Positions 44,952-54,980 of a DNA stretch of 64,000 nt are shown here, piece by piece. The stretch covers positions 30,448 to 94,447 of the forward strand of contig CAYJLG010000006.1 of assembly GCA_964371035.1 (NCBI GenBank), written 5' to 3'. Source of the DNA: UBA1535 sp964371035 (GTDB lineage Bacteria > Bacillota > Clostridia > Tissierellales > Sedimentibacteraceae). The notes below the pieces were generated by a model. That model ran no database searches. It was not told the origin of the DNA and saw only the letters and a list, made by a program, of their open reading frames with translations. Position numbers and translations under genes: made by a program. How positions within the stretch are numbered: the stretch's first letter is position 1; each line of letters begins with the position of its first letter.

Positions 44952-47900
44952 TTAACTCGCTGAAACACTTAATAGTATCTTTTTAATTTCTTCTAGAACT
45001 AATTTTTGATCTATTTCATCAAACTTATACATTATTACAGGTTCTTTAGTTGCATCGAATTTAATTTTGCTTGAGTATTTTTCCATCATAGAATTAGCAA
45101 GATTGAAATTTGCTTTTTCATTTGGTTTAAGTTCTATTTTTAAATGTTTATTAAGTTGCGTCAAATTTTTGATATATAACTTTTTACAAATAGTTTTAAT
45201 AAAAGCTACTTTTATCAAATTATCGACTTGCTTAGGAATATTCCCATATCTATCTAGTATTTCTTCAGTAATATCATCTATATCTTCATCAGTTTCTATT
45301 GCTGCAATTTTTTTATAAACTTCAATTTTCTGTTCTTCATTAGTAATGAAATCAGGTGGAATGTATCCGTCTACATTTAATTCGATAGTCACGTCAAAAT
45401 CATCATCAGTATTAACTCCACTCAATTTTTTTACTGCTTTATCTAGAAATTTAACATATAAATCATAACCTATCGCAAGCATGTGTCCATGTTGCTCTGC
45501 GCCTAAAATATTTCCACAGCCTCTGATTTCCAAATCTCTCATCGCTATTTTAAATCCTGATCCAAACTCTGTAAACTCACGTATAGCTTTCAATCTTTTT
45601 TCAGCTATTTCAGACAATATTTTATTCTTCTGATAAGTTAAAAACGCAAATGAAGTTTTATTTGAACGACCTACTCTTCCTCTTAGCTGATAGAGTTGAG
45701 AAAGTCCAAAATTATCTGCATTAGTCACAATTAACGTGTTTACATTAGGTATGTCCATACCTGTTTCAATAATAGTTGTACACACTAATACATCATACTC
45801 TTTATTAACAAAATCCACCATGACATTTTCTAGCTCTCTTTCAGCCATTTGGCCATGACCAACTACGACTCTAGCTTCAGGGACTAGACTTCTTATCTTT
45901 GAAGCTATACTTTCAATGTCAGAAACTCTATTGTGAACATAATAAACTTGACCCGACCTAGATAATTCTCTCTCTATCGCGTCTTTAACAATCCCATCAT
46001 GATGCTCAACGGCATACGTTTGAATAGGCATTCTATCTCCAGGTGGTTCTTCTATTAAACTCATATCTCGCACCCCTATCATTGACATGTGCAATGTTCT
46101 AGGAATAGGTGTAGCAGATAGCGTTAAAACGTCAATGTTTTCTTTCAATTGTTTTATTGTTTCTTTATGCTTAACTCCAAACCTTTGTTCTTCATCTATG
46201 ACTAACAAACCTATATCTTTAAACTTAATGCTTTTAGCTAAAAGCTTGTGTGTACCTACAATTATATCTATTAAACCTTTATTAAGATCTGAAATAATCT
46301 TGTTTTGCTGACCTGATGTTCTAAATCGACTTAACATTTCAGCTTTTATTGGAAAACCTCTAAATCTATCTACAATATTTGAAAAATGCTGTTGTGCCAA
46401 AATGGTGGTAGGCACTAATATAGCAACTTGTTTTCCATCCATTATCGCCTTAAAAACAGCTCTCAATGCAACTTCAGTTTTTCCAAAACCTACATCTCCG
46501 CATAGCAACCTGTCCATTGGACGATCTCTTTCCATATCCGATTTAATTTCTTTAACACACCTAAGCTGATCATCTGTTTCTTCAAAAGGAAATTTATATT
46601 CAAAATCTTTCTGCCACTCAGTGTCTTTAGAATAAGAATATCCTTTTACAAATTTTCTCTTTGCATATAGCTCCACCAATTCTCCAGCCATCTCTTCAAT
46701 AGCTTTTTGTGTGCGTTCTTTTACCTTTTCCCAGTTTTGGCTACTCATCTTATTTACTTTAGGCGTAACCGAATCAGATCCTATATATTTTTGTATAAGA
46801 GAAAGCTGATCTATTGGAACAAATAATTTATCTTCGCCCTTGTATCTAATACACAAAAAATCTTTAGTCACATTTTGGATGTTAAGTTTTTCAATTCCAA
46901 CATATTTTCCAATTCCATGATGCTCGTGCACTACAAAATCTCCGATTTTCAGATCGGAAAAAGTATCTATTTTATTTTTCTTTTCTGCTTTTTTTATTCT
47001 TCGTTTTTTCTTAACAGTTCCAAAAACTTCATTTTCTGTCAATAATAAAATTTTCAACTCTGGAAATTCAAATCCTTTTTTAACTTCACCAACAGAAATA
47101 AAAACTGATCCAGCAGCAGAGCCTTCTGTGTCATTAGATAATATAGTGCTACACTCGTAATCGTTTAAATTAGAATGCAATTTATTGCACCCTTCTTTGT
47201 TGCTTAACACTATAAGCACTCTATACCCTTTATACTTATATCTATTCAAATCTTTTGATAAATCTTCCATCCTACCATAATATGAAGTTGCATCTTTTGA
47301 TACAAGCTGACATAAGTCTTCAGGCTCATAATTTTTATTTAACTTCAGAATTCCATTATGGTAAAGTATTTTTTTATTTTTTAATTTCGTCTCTATTTCA
47401 TATCTATCGAAATAAATTCTACTTTGCTTATTAAATATTTCCCCTTTTTCAAACAATTGTGAAAATGAAAGTTCAAACCCAGATGAAATCGATTTAATTT
47501 CTTCAAAAATCTTGTCTGGTTCATGCATTACTATTAGACAATTATCATCAAAATAATCAATAATACTTTCAAATCGGTCTTTTGCATAAGGGATTAGCAA
47601 CTCTTTATTTTCGAAGACGATTTCTGAGCTAAGTCTATCTTCATAACTTTGAAATAATCTTTTTAAGTTTTTTTCTAGCTCATCATTATTTTTTAACTTA
47701 GCAATTTTTTTCAGACTATCTTGATAATCTTTAAACACTTCATCTTTTATATTTTCATTTTCTTCTGAATGAAAAAAAACATCATTGCACGGTAGTATTA
47801 TAAATTTTTTCTCATTTTTGATCGATCTCTGAGTTTTTAAATCTATAGATCTTATAGAATCTACTTCATCATCAAAAAACTCTAATCTACGCGGAGAATC

Positions 47901-48458
47901 ATACGCTGGTGAAAAAACGTCCACGATTCCTCCTCTTACAGAAAACTGACCGCAACCTTCAATTGCATCAACTCTCTCATATCCAAGATTATTAAGATTT
48001 GTAACTATGTTTCCAAAATCATAGCTTTTACCGTATTCAAATTTCATTACACTATTTGAAAAAGTATCTTTAGGTACAATTTTGTTCAAAGCAGCTCTAA
48101 TGCTAGAAGTAACAATCAAATTATTATTTTGCGCTATCTTATTTAAAACATTCACCCTTGAGTGCACATGTTCTCTGCTAAGAGCATCAACATTATATAA
48201 GATTAATTCTTTAGTTTCAAAATTATATGTTTCATCTGAAAATGCGGATACGTACCTTGACAACTCTTTTGATTTATGCTCATTTTCAGTAATAAGTAAT
48301 ATCTTCTCTATCCCATAATCTTTTAAATTACAGCATAAATAAGACAATCCTTCTTCATTTAATCCATGAACAAGCTGCCTTTTACCTTTATCTATATTAT
48401 TAGCAATATCTTTAAATTTTTCTGTTTTTTGAAACTGTGAATACAAATTTTTTTTCAT
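44952..48458 (-). CDS. mfd: Transcription-repair coupling factor Mfd
   Basis: A 1168-residue protein with the UvrB-homology region at the N-terminus, an RNA-polymerase-interacting domain (DFVVHEHHGIGKY), the translocase Walker A GDVGFGKT near 650, the DEEQ box (VIDEEQRFGV), motif VI (QLRGRVGRS) and the C-terminal TRCF domain. It removes stalled RNA polymerase at lesions and recruits UvrA. Full length for the family. It follows pth (88 bp), as in many Firmicutes. Confidence 0.95.
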   Translation of the reverse strand: MKKNLYSQFQKTEKFKDIANNIDKGKRQLVHGLNEEGLSYLCCNLKDYGIEKILLITENEHKSKELSRYVSAFSDETYNFETKELILYNVDALSREHVHSRVNVLNKIAQNNNLIVTSSIRAALNKIVPKDTFSNSVMKFEYGKSYDFGNIVTNLNNLGYERVDAIEGCGQFSVRGGIVDVFSPAYDSPRRLEFFDDEVDSIRSIDLKTQRSIKNEKKFIILPCNDVFFHSEENENIKDEVFKDYQDSLKKIAKLKNNDELEKNLKRLFQSYEDRLSSEIVFENKELLIPYAKDRFESIIDYFDDNCLIVMHEPDKIFEEIKSISSGFELSFSQLFEKGEIFNKQSRIYFDRYEIETKLKNKKILYHNGILKLNKNYEPEDLCQLVSKDATSYYGRMEDLSKDLNRYKYKGYRVLIVLSNKEGCNKLHSNLNDYECSTILSNDTEGSAAGSVFISVGEVKKGFEFPELKILLLTENEVFGTVKKKRRIKKAEKKNKIDTFSDLKIGDFVVHEHHGIGKYVGIEKLNIQNVTKDFLCIRYKGEDKLFVPIDQLSLIQKYIGSDSVTPKVNKMSSQNWEKVKERTQKAIEEMAGELVELYAKRKFVKGYSYSKDTEWQKDFEYKFPFEETDDQLRCVKEIKSDMERDRPMDRLLCGDVGFGKTEVALRAVFKAIMDGKQVAILVPTTILAQQHFSNIVDRFRGFPIKAEMLSRFRTSGQQNKIISDLNKGLIDIIVGTHKLLAKSIKFKDIGLLVIDEEQRFGVKHKETIKQLKENIDVLTLSATPIPRTLHMSMIGVRDMSLIEEPPGDRMPIQTYAVEHHDGIVKDAIERELSRSGQVYYVHNRVSDIESIASKIRSLVPEARVVVGHGQMAERELENVMVDFVNKEYDVLVCTTIIETGMDIPNVNTLIVTNADNFGLSQLYQLRGRVGRSNKTSFAFLTYQKNKILSEIAEKRLKAIREFTEFGSGFKIAMRDLEIRGCGNILGAEQHGHMLAIGYDLYVKFLDKAVKKLSGVNTDDDFDVTIELNVDGYIPPDFITNEEQKIEVYKKIAAIETDEDIDDITEEILDRYGNIPKQVDNLIKVAFIKTICKKLYIKNLTQLNKHLKIELKPNEKANFNLANSMMEKYSSKIKFDATKEPVIMYKFDEIDQKLVLEEIKKILLSVSAS

Positions 48459-48546
48459 AATTACTCCATTACTAAATACGATACTATACTAACCATGTGA
48501 TACCTCGTGCTTTTTAACAAATTTCAAATACTAACGATTATAATAT

Positions 48547-49116
48547 CTAAATTGTTTTATTAAACTTTGACATGGCAATATTTACTCCAGATTTGATTAT
48601 CTCTTCACTAGCCAACGCGCCTTCAATTATGGTTTTATTTATAGCATCTCTTTCGCCATCATCAAACTTCTGAAGAACGTAATCCGCGAGGCTCAAATGT
48701 GGGTTTTTACTCTTTCCGATGCCTATTCGAATGCGAGGAAATTTATCGCTGTTCAAACTGAAAATTATTGATTTCATACCATTATGCGTTCCACTACTTC
48801 CGTATGGCCTAATTCTTAACGCTGAAAAATTAATATCTACGTCATCGTATAAGACTATAATTTTTTCTGGTTCTATTTTATAAAATTTAGCGATTTCTGC
48901 TACTGCTCTTCCGCTCAAATTCATATATGTAACAGGCTTAAACAGTATTGTTTTTTCTCCATTCACACTATATTCTCCATACACCGCATTGAATTTGAGC
49001 TTATTTAATTTTACATCATTTTTATGAGCCAAATAGTCTATTGCATCAAAACCTACATTATGTCTAGTGCCAACATATTCTTTCCCTGGATTACCAAGAC
49101 CTACTATTAAATACAT
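48547..49116 (-). CDS. pth: Peptidyl-tRNA hydrolase
   Basis: A 189-residue enzyme with the family motifs GLGNPGKEY, TRHNVGFDAID (catalytic His19), YMNLSG and the Asp of YDDVDI near 92. It frees tRNA from stalled peptidyl-tRNA. It begins 1 bp after glmU's stop, so the two are translationally linked. The usual prs gene between glmU and pth is absent here. Confidence 0.95.
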   Translation of the reverse strand: MYLIVGLGNPGKEYVGTRHNVGFDAIDYLAHKNDVKLNKLKFNAVYGEYSVNGEKTILFKPVTYMNLSGRAVAEIAKFYKIEPEKIIVLYDDVDINFSALRIRPYGSSGTHNGMKSIIFSLNSDKFPRIRIGIGKSKNPHLSLADYVLQKFDDGERDAINKTIIEGALASEEIIKSGVNIAMSKFNKTI

Positions 49117-49117
49117 A

Positions 49118-50488
49118 CTAAAACCTTCCTTTGCCCTTTCCAGGTTTGTTGACTTGTCTTGCTCTTGCGATAGCTAAATCATCTTTTTCTACATCGCTTA
49201 CTATAGTAGAACCACCTGCAATATACGCACCTTCGCCAATTGTAATCGGAGCAACTAAGTTTGAATTGCTTCCAATAAATGCTCCATCTTCAACTATAGT
49301 CTTTCCTTTTGATTTTCCTGTATAATTTACAAACACTACGCCACATCCGATGTTTACATTTTTTCCAACTTCAGCATCACCAATATATGCGAGATGTGAA
49401 GCTTTTGTACCATCTTGTATTGTAGAATTCTTAACTTCGACAAAATCACCTATTTTTACGTCTTTTCCAAGCTTACTGCCTTCTCTTAAATATGCGAAAG
49501 GTCCTACAACAGTATTTTCATCTACAAATGCTTCTATCAACTTCGAACTATCTACAGTCACGTTGTCTTTTATTACCGAATTGATAATCCTTGAGTTTGG
49601 ACCGATTATGCAATCCTCCCCAATCGTTGTATTTATTTCAATGATAGAACCTGCGTAGATAATAGTATCTTTACCTATTTCCACATTACTATCTATATAT
49701 GTTGTTTTTGGATCTATGATTGTAACTCCATTTCGCATGTGGAATTCATTAATCCTCTTTCTCATTATTTCAGTAACTTCAGCAAGTTGAACTCTATCGT
49801 TTATCGCCTTTATTTCTTCCTCATTTTCAAGCAAAAACGCTCCTACTTTATTTCCTTCTTCGTTCAAAATTTTGATCGTATCTGTGATATAATACTCATT
49901 GTTAGAATTATTTCTATCAAGTTTTTTCAAAGTTTCTTTTAATTTTTTCCCATTAAAACATATTATGCCCGTATTGATTTCACAAATAGCCAATTCTTCT
50001 TCATTAGCATCCTTTTGCTCGATGATTCTATTTAAAGTCTGATCAACATTTCTAACAATTCTACCTAAGCCTTTAGGGTTGGCTACATTGCAAGTTAACA
50101 CAGAAACCGCACATTTTTCTCTATCATGGTAACTCATAAAACCTTTTAATGTTTCATTAGTAATCAGTGGTCCATCACCACATAAGATTAAAACTGTATC
50201 ATCATCGCTTATATGACTTTCTGCACACATTACTGCAAAACCAGTCCCATAAGGATGTCCTTCGCCTACAGGTTGTTTAACAAAATCGACAACCTCACCT
50301 TTTAAGCAGTCTTTTGCTTGATCTATATTATGTCCAAGAACTACTACATTTTTACTTATGCCTGAATTTTTAGCTTCATCTATTACATATTTAACTATCT
50401 CTTTTCCACAAATTGTATGTAACACTTTCGACAGTGAAGATTTCATTCTTGTGCCTTCACCTGCTGCAAGTATTATAGATATATACAT
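49118..50488 (-). CDS. glmU: Bifunctional GlmU (UDP-N-acetylglucosamine pyrophosphorylase/acetyltransferase)
   Basis: About 456 residues. The N-terminal uridylyltransferase has LAAGEGTRMKS, and the C-terminal half is a left-handed beta-helix acetyltransferase of hexapeptide repeats. It makes UDP-GlcNAc for the cell wall. The ATG at 50488 fits the conserved N-terminus and has an AGAGG site; an in-frame ATG 40 codons further upstream is not conserved. Located between spoVG and pth, as in Bacillus-type clusters. Confidence 0.95.
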   Translation of the reverse strand: MYISIILAAGEGTRMKSSLSKVLHTICGKEIVKYVIDEAKNSGISKNVVVLGHNIDQAKDCLKGEVVDFVKQPVGEGHPYGTGFAVMCAESHISDDDTVLILCGDGPLITNETLKGFMSYHDREKCAVSVLTCNVANPKGLGRIVRNVDQTLNRIIEQKDANEEELAICEINTGIICFNGKKLKETLKKLDRNNSNNEYYITDTIKILNEEGNKVGAFLLENEEEIKAINDRVQLAEVTEIMRKRINEFHMRNGVTIIDPKTTYIDSNVEIGKDTIIYAGSIIEINTTIGEDCIIGPNSRIINSVIKDNVTVDSSKLIEAFVDENTVVGPFAYLREGSKLGKDVKIGDFVEVKNSTIQDGTKASHLAYIGDAEVGKNVNIGCGVVFVNYTGKSKGKTIVEDGAFIGSNSNLVAPITIGEGAYIAGGSTIVSDVEKDDLAIARARQVNKPGKGKGRF

Positions 50489-50663
50489 AAAAAAACCTCT
50501 CAAAATTAAATTTATTTTCTGCACTAATATATCATTTTTTCTACAAAAAAACAACCTATTTTTGGTTGCATTGGAAATTTTAGCCATTAGAATAAAACCG
50601 ACAAACATAAAATATGCAAAATCATCACGATGAAATGTATAACAAATTAATATTTTCGCAAAA

Positions 50664-50690
50664 GAAAAGAGAGTCCATTATGACTCTCTT
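50664..50690 (-). terminator. Terminator after spoVG
   Basis: Arms AAGAGAGTC and GACTCTCTT (about 50667-50690) form a 9-bp stem with a short loop, followed by a T-rich run on the minus strand. It may be partial, letting some transcription continue into glmU. Confidence 0.65.
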
Positions 50691-50701
50691 TGAAGTTAGA
50701 A

Positions 50702-50971
50702 TTATTCTTCATCTTCAGACTTCTTTTCTTCGTATGCCTTGAACACAGCGTCTGATAAACTAGTTCTTGTATCTGAATTGATTGGGTGTGCAATATCCTT
50801 AAATTCACCATCAGGCATTTTTCTACTAGGCATAGCAATGAAAGGGCCGTTCTCACCTTCGATTATTTTAATATCGTGTACTACAAAACAATCTCCGAAA
50901 GTTACAGAAACTATTGCTTTCATCTTGCCTTCCGAATTAATTTTTCTTACTCTCACATCTGTTATATTCAC
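50702..50971 (-). CDS. spoVG: Septation/RNA-binding regulator SpoVG
   Basis: About 89 residues. The start is a GTG at 50971 giving MNITDVRVRKI, matching the conserved SpoVG N-terminus and preceded by AAGGTGGTG; an upstream TTG (50995) would add 8 unconserved residues. The core motifs IPFIAMPSRK-like (FIAMPSRKMPDGEFKD) and HPIN are present, and the tail is acidic as usual. SpoVG binds nucleic acids and influences sporulation, division or virulence genes. Confidence 0.93.
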   Translation of the reverse strand: MNITDVRVRKINSEGKMKAIVSVTFGDCFVVHDIKIIEGENGPFIAMPSRKMPDGEFKDIAHPINSDTRTSLSDAVFKAYEEKKSEDEE

Positions 50972-51194
50972 GTTAATCACCACCTTCCTCAACAAGTCAT
51001 TTATGCTACAATTTTATTATACTATATTTTCAATTAAATTGCAAAATTTTTATTAATAATTATACAAAAAAATATGTTAAATTATTGTAATATTTATGCA
51101 AGTATTGTATTGCAATAAAATCAGCGTCTTTCGCATGAAAAAGCCAATGAAAACGTATACTAAAAGCTAATGCTACTTTGTTGTTTTATTCATT

Positions 51195-52019
51195 TTATAT
51201 GAGCAGTTTTGGATTAGGTATTATTTCAAGGATTTGTTTATTTTCATCTATTTTTTCCAATACAAGCAATGAAGTATATTCATCTATCAATTTTTTCTCA
51301 GGTTCTTTTGTTTCAACAACTATTATTGTTCCAACGACTTCAGCATCAAACTCTTCCATCATATCATGCATTCCTTTTGCAGTACCTCCGCCTTTCATGA
51401 AATCATCAATCAGCAGCACCTTTGAATTTTCTTTCAACGATCTCCTAGACAAAGACATGGTCTGGATATTGCTAGAAGAGCCAGAAACATAATTGATGCT
51501 AACAGTAGCTCCTTCAGTTACCTTGTTATTATTTCTTCTTATAACTGCAACTGGTAAATTCAATTTTTGCCCAGTCATTACAGCTATAGGAACGCCCTTT
51601 GTTTCTACTGTCACAATAACATCTATTTTTTTATCAGAAAATTTTGATGCTATTATTTTAGAAATATTGTTAACAATATATGAATCCAGAAAAATATCAG
51701 TCATGTATATAAATCCACCCTGTATCAACCTATTTTTTTCAGTAAATTCTATGCAAATTTCATCTAGCATTTCTTTCACATCTATTTGACTAACTTGTGG
51801 AACATACATTACTCCGCCTTGTGAACCAGAAATAGTTTCGATTCGTCCATAAGACATATCTTCAAAAATTTCTTTAACTATAGAAATATCTTCACTGATA
51901 CTAGATTTAGCGGCGTTAAACAATTTTGAAAAGTAATTGTAAGAAAATATATAATTTGGTCTCTCTAAAAAAATCTTTACTAAAGCACCTACTCTTTGAA
52001 TTCTTTTGAATTTTTTCAT
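51195..52019 (-). CDS. purR: Purine operon repressor PurR
   Basis: A 274-residue repressor of the Bacillus type: an N-terminal winged helix (about 1-75) and a C-terminal phosphoribosyltransferase-like domain that senses PRPP through VLLIDDFMKGGGTAKG. It represses purine genes when PRPP is low. A PurBox-like sequence lies in its own promoter, suggesting self-control. GGAG is well placed before the ATG. Confidence 0.93.
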   Translation of the reverse strand: MKKFKRIQRVGALVKIFLERPNYIFSYNYFSKLFNAAKSSISEDISIVKEIFEDMSYGRIETISGSQGGVMYVPQVSQIDVKEMLDEICIEFTEKNRLIQGGFIYMTDIFLDSYIVNNISKIIASKFSDKKIDVIVTVETKGVPIAVMTGQKLNLPVAVIRRNNNKVTEGATVSINYVSGSSSNIQTMSLSRRSLKENSKVLLIDDFMKGGGTAKGMHDMMEEFDAEVVGTIIVVETKEPEKKLIDEYTSLLVLEKIDENKQILEIIPNPKLLI

Positions 52020-52049
52020 TATTTTCTCCTTTGCGAATTATTCGTCTTA

Positions 52050-52078
52050 ATTATACATCTAATGTTCGTGTTTTGCAA
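52050..52078 (-). promoter_or_regulatory. Promoter of purR with a PurBox-like site
   Basis: TTGCAA (52073-52078) and TATAAT (52050-52055) with a 17-nt spacer on the minus strand. The spacer carries AAACACGAACATT (52061-52073), which matches the Bacillus PurBox (AWWWCCGAACWWT) with two mismatches. Confidence 0.5.
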
Positions 52079-52120
52079 GTGTTTATTATATCTTGCGTTT
52101 ATTTTGTGAATTTTGAGATA

Positions 52121-52152
52121 AAAAAAGCAGGTGCATATTTAACACCTACTAT
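52121..52152 (-). terminator. Terminator of guaB
   Basis: A short AGGTG/CACCT stem followed by seven T residues on the minus strand, just past the guaB stop. The stem is short but the T tract is good. Confidence 0.5.
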
Positions 52153-52159
52153 AAACAGA

Positions 52160-53650
52160 CTATTGATTTTTAAGGATAACGTCGTGTGCTCCACCCTCAG
52201 TAATAGAAGTAGATGACACCAAGCACAATCTTGCTTCTTTATGAAGTTGAGGTATGCTTAAACATCCACAATTACACATAGTTGATTTTATTTTATAAAG
52301 TGTAATCCCTAGACCATCATCTAATGCCCCTGCATAAGGCACATAAGAATCGACGCCTTCTTCAAACTGAAGCTCTTTTTTCGTGCTTCCAAGGTCATAT
52401 CGAGCCCAATTTCTAGCTCTATTAGATCCTTCACCCCAATACTCTTTAACGTAACCATTTCCCAATTTTACTTTAGCTGTAGGACTTTCATCAAATCTCG
52501 CAAAATATCTTCCAAGCATTACAAAATCTGCTCCCATCGCTAATGCCATGGTCATATGATAGTCATGTACTATTCCTCCATCAGAGCAAATAGGAACATA
52601 AATACCTGTTTCTTCAAAATATTCATCCCTTGCTGCCGCCACTTCAAGAACAGACGAAGCTTGTCCTCTACCTATTCCTTTTTGCTCTCTTGTAATACAT
52701 ATAGAACCGCCGCCTATACCTATTTTTATGAAATCAGCTCCAACGTCAGCAAGATATCTAAATCCTTCTCTATCTACAACATTACCAGCACCTATTTTTA
52801 TTCTGCTGTCATATTTTTTTATCCAGTCGATAGTGTCCTTTTGCCATTCACTAAATCCTTCTGATGAATCTATACACAAAATATCTACTCCAGCTTCTAC
52901 TAATGCAGGCACTCTTTCCATATAATCTCTAGAGTTGATTCCTGCTCCGACAATATAGCTTTTATTGTTGTCTAATAGCGAAAGAGGATGATCTTTATCT
53001 TCAGCATAATCTTTTCTAAAAACCATATATACTAAATTGAAATTTTTATCTACAATTGGCAAAGAGTTTAATTTATGTTCCCATATTATGTCATTTGCCT
53101 CTTTTAAAGTAATTCCTTCTTGACCTACAACTAAATCATCGGCCTTAGTCATAAACTCGTCTACTTTTTTTGTTAACGAATCTCTAGAAACTCTATAATC
53201 TCTACTTGTAACCACCCCTACTAATTTTCCTGTAGCAGATCCATCTTCAGTTACCGGCATAGTCGAATGACCTTTAATTTCTTTCAATTCCAAAACTTCT
53301 TCTAATGTATTATGAGGCATAAGATTTGAGTCGCTTATTACAAAGCCTGCCTTATATTTTTTAACTTTTCTGACCATTTCTGCTTGTTCTTCTATGCTTT
53401 GTGAGCCAAATATAAATGAAATACCTCCGTTTTTTGCTAAAGCAACAGCCATGTTATTGTCTGAAACTGATTGCATAATCGCAGAAACCATTGGTATCTT
53501 TAAGCTTAATTCAGGAGTTTCTCCCTTTTTATATCTCGTAATAGGTACTGATAAATCAACATTTTCAGGAACACATTCCTTCGTTGTAAGATTTGGAAGC
53601 AATAAATATTCACCAAAAGTTCTTGATGGTTCTCGGATAATAATTGCCAT
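52160..53650 (-). CDS. guaB: IMP dehydrogenase
   Basis: A 496-residue IMPDH: the catalytic barrel is split by two CBS domains (about 110-230), and the active-site Cys is in GSICITREQ near 318, with the flap motif following. It converts IMP to XMP, the first step to GMP. The substrate-binding GGGS-like glycine loop and C-terminal NCGC tail are present. It has its own promoter and terminator and lies next to purR. Confidence 0.93.
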   Translation of the reverse strand: MAIIIREPSRTFGEYLLLPNLTTKECVPENVDLSVPITRYKKGETPELSLKIPMVSAIMQSVSDNNMAVALAKNGGISFIFGSQSIEEQAEMVRKVKKYKAGFVISDSNLMPHNTLEEVLELKEIKGHSTMPVTEDGSATGKLVGVVTSRDYRVSRDSLTKKVDEFMTKADDLVVGQEGITLKEANDIIWEHKLNSLPIVDKNFNLVYMVFRKDYAEDKDHPLSLLDNNKSYIVGAGINSRDYMERVPALVEAGVDILCIDSSEGFSEWQKDTIDWIKKYDSRIKIGAGNVVDREGFRYLADVGADFIKIGIGGGSICITREQKGIGRGQASSVLEVAAARDEYFEETGIYVPICSDGGIVHDYHMTMALAMGADFVMLGRYFARFDESPTAKVKLGNGYVKEYWGEGSNRARNWARYDLGSTKKELQFEEGVDSYVPYAGALDDGLGITLYKIKSTMCNCGCLSIPQLHKEARLCLVSSTSITEGGAHDVILKNQ

Positions 53651-53694
53651 AGTAAAAATACTCCTTTATAATAATTTAGTTTAAATTTCTGATT

Positions 53695-53723
53695 AGAATA
53701 ACATAGTTAAATGTCAAAGTCAA
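53695..53723 (-). promoter_or_regulatory. Probable promoter of guaB
   Basis: TTGACT (53718-53723) and TATTCT (53695-53700) with a 17-nt spacer, minus strand. No PurBox was recognised nearby. Confidence 0.45.
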
Positions 53724-53789
53724 GAAAATAAAAACTCTAAAAACAAAATCGTCATACTAAGCAGTACAACGATCCTATATTATAATATA

Positions 53790-54737
53790 TTAATTAATCG
53801 ACTTTAAATCCTCATAAAAACAAAATCCATTTTTACCATTTTTCTTTCTATAGTACATGGCTTCGTCTGCATAAACTACATTTTCCTCAAGGTTGAAATT
53901 GTGATCGTATCTTGATGCCCCGATAGAAATAGTACATCTAATTTTAATTTGTTCATCACCAAACACTGTTGTAGCTATTTCAGAGCAAATAATTTCAAGT
54001 AATTGTGTCAATTGAAGTTTGTCTAATCCATAAATAGCCGTGATAAATTCCTCGCCACCCCATCTACATGCTAAACCGATGTCTTGGCAATTTTTCTTAA
54101 TAATACTAGCTACACCTTTTAAAACTAAATCTCCATTATGATGACCATAAGTATCATTTATGCTCTTAAAACTATCAATATCATACATCATGAGCCATAA
54201 TTCTTCAGTTTTTTCTTTTGAATCTGTCACAAGTGTTTCTATGTTCTCCAAAAAACATAATCGATTATCAAGTCCTGTAAGTTTATCAGTGTACGCTAAA
54301 ATTTTATTTTCAATTAAAGCTTCTTCTAGTTTAGAATTTGCTAACTTTAATGCATCTTTAATCCTTTGACTCTCAAGTTGAGCTTGAACTCTAACGTAAA
54401 GTTCAATTGGACTAAAAGGTTTTGACACATAATCTATAGCACCTACTTGGAAAGCTTTTACAATGCTAGACTCATCTACTTTTGACGTTAAAAATATTAT
54501 TGGAATATCAGCTACAGATTCACAAGATTTGATTTTTTTACAAACATCATGACCATCTGTATCAGGTAATACTAAGTCTAAAAGTATTAAATCAGGTTGC
54601 TCTTTGATTGCCAATTCGATTCCATTTTTACCATCCAAAGCTTTTAAAACATTAATACCTTCTGAGGTTAATTTTTGCTCGATGATATTGCATATTAGCA
54701 TACTATCATCAATAACTAAAACAGTATCTCTTTCCAT
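53790..54737 (-). CDS. Response regulator with GGDEF domain (diguanylate cyclase)
   Basis: A 315-residue protein with an N-terminal receiver domain (Asp10/11 pocket, phospho-acceptor Asp54, Lys106) joined by a helix to a GGDEF domain with the active-site motif RWGGEEF. It should make cyclic di-GMP when phosphorylated. The Tad pilus locus 25-40 kb away is a typical target of such signalling, but no direct link is seen here. No cognate kinase is adjacent. Confidence 0.9.
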   Translation of the reverse strand: MERDTVLVIDDSMLICNIIEQKLTSEGINVLKALDGKNGIELAIKEQPDLILLDLVLPDTDGHDVCKKIKSCESVADIPIIFLTSKVDESSIVKAFQVGAIDYVSKPFSPIELYVRVQAQLESQRIKDALKLANSKLEEALIENKILAYTDKLTGLDNRLCFLENIETLVTDSKEKTEELWLMMYDIDSFKSINDTYGHHNGDLVLKGVASIIKKNCQDIGLACRWGGEEFITAIYGLDKLQLTQLLEIICSEIATTVFGDEQIKIRCTISIGASRYDHNFNLEENVVYADEAMYYRKKNGKNGFCFYEDLKSIN

Positions 54738-54845
54738 ATACGCCTATGTCCTTTAAAAAATTTTAAACTTACTTATATAATATTCTAATTTTCATGTTAA
54801 GTCAACAGTTTTTCTTATCTTATCTGCGATTTTAAAAATATTTTG

Positions 54846-54909
54846 TTACTATTCACAGTTAACATATGTACCCCAAATGAAAAAACAATAAATCGACTGT
54901 TAATAATAA
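54846..54909. mobile_element. Mini MITE-like element, copy C (64 bp)
   Basis: Ends TTACTATTCACAG (54846-54858) and CTGTTAATAATAA (54897-54909) form imperfect terminal inverted repeats around a 38-bp core with little similarity to the longer copies. It lies between the REC-GGDEF gene and the sodium symporter promoter. Confidence 0.6.
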
Positions 54910-54927
54910 CGCTCAACACGGATAATC

Positions 54928-54980
54928 ACACCTAATTTATTCATTACACGCTTGACATTTTAGGTGTAATGAGTTATAAT
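54928..54980 (+). promoter_or_regulatory. Promoter and inverted-repeat operators of the sodium symporter gene
   Basis: TTGACA (54952-54957) and TATAAT (54975-54980) with a 17-nt spacer. Two interleaved inverted repeats flank the -35 box: ACACCTAA/TTAGGTGT (54928-54935, 54960-54967) and CATTACAC/GTGTAATG (54942-54949, 54964-54971). A regulator probably binds here. The following leader of about 175 nt has more inverted repeats (ATAGGCA...TGCCTAT). Confidence 0.6.

Noticed and set aside
50647..50856. A 69-codon open frame overlapping spoVG in another frame
   Set aside because: It is a shadow of spoVG and covers the terminator.
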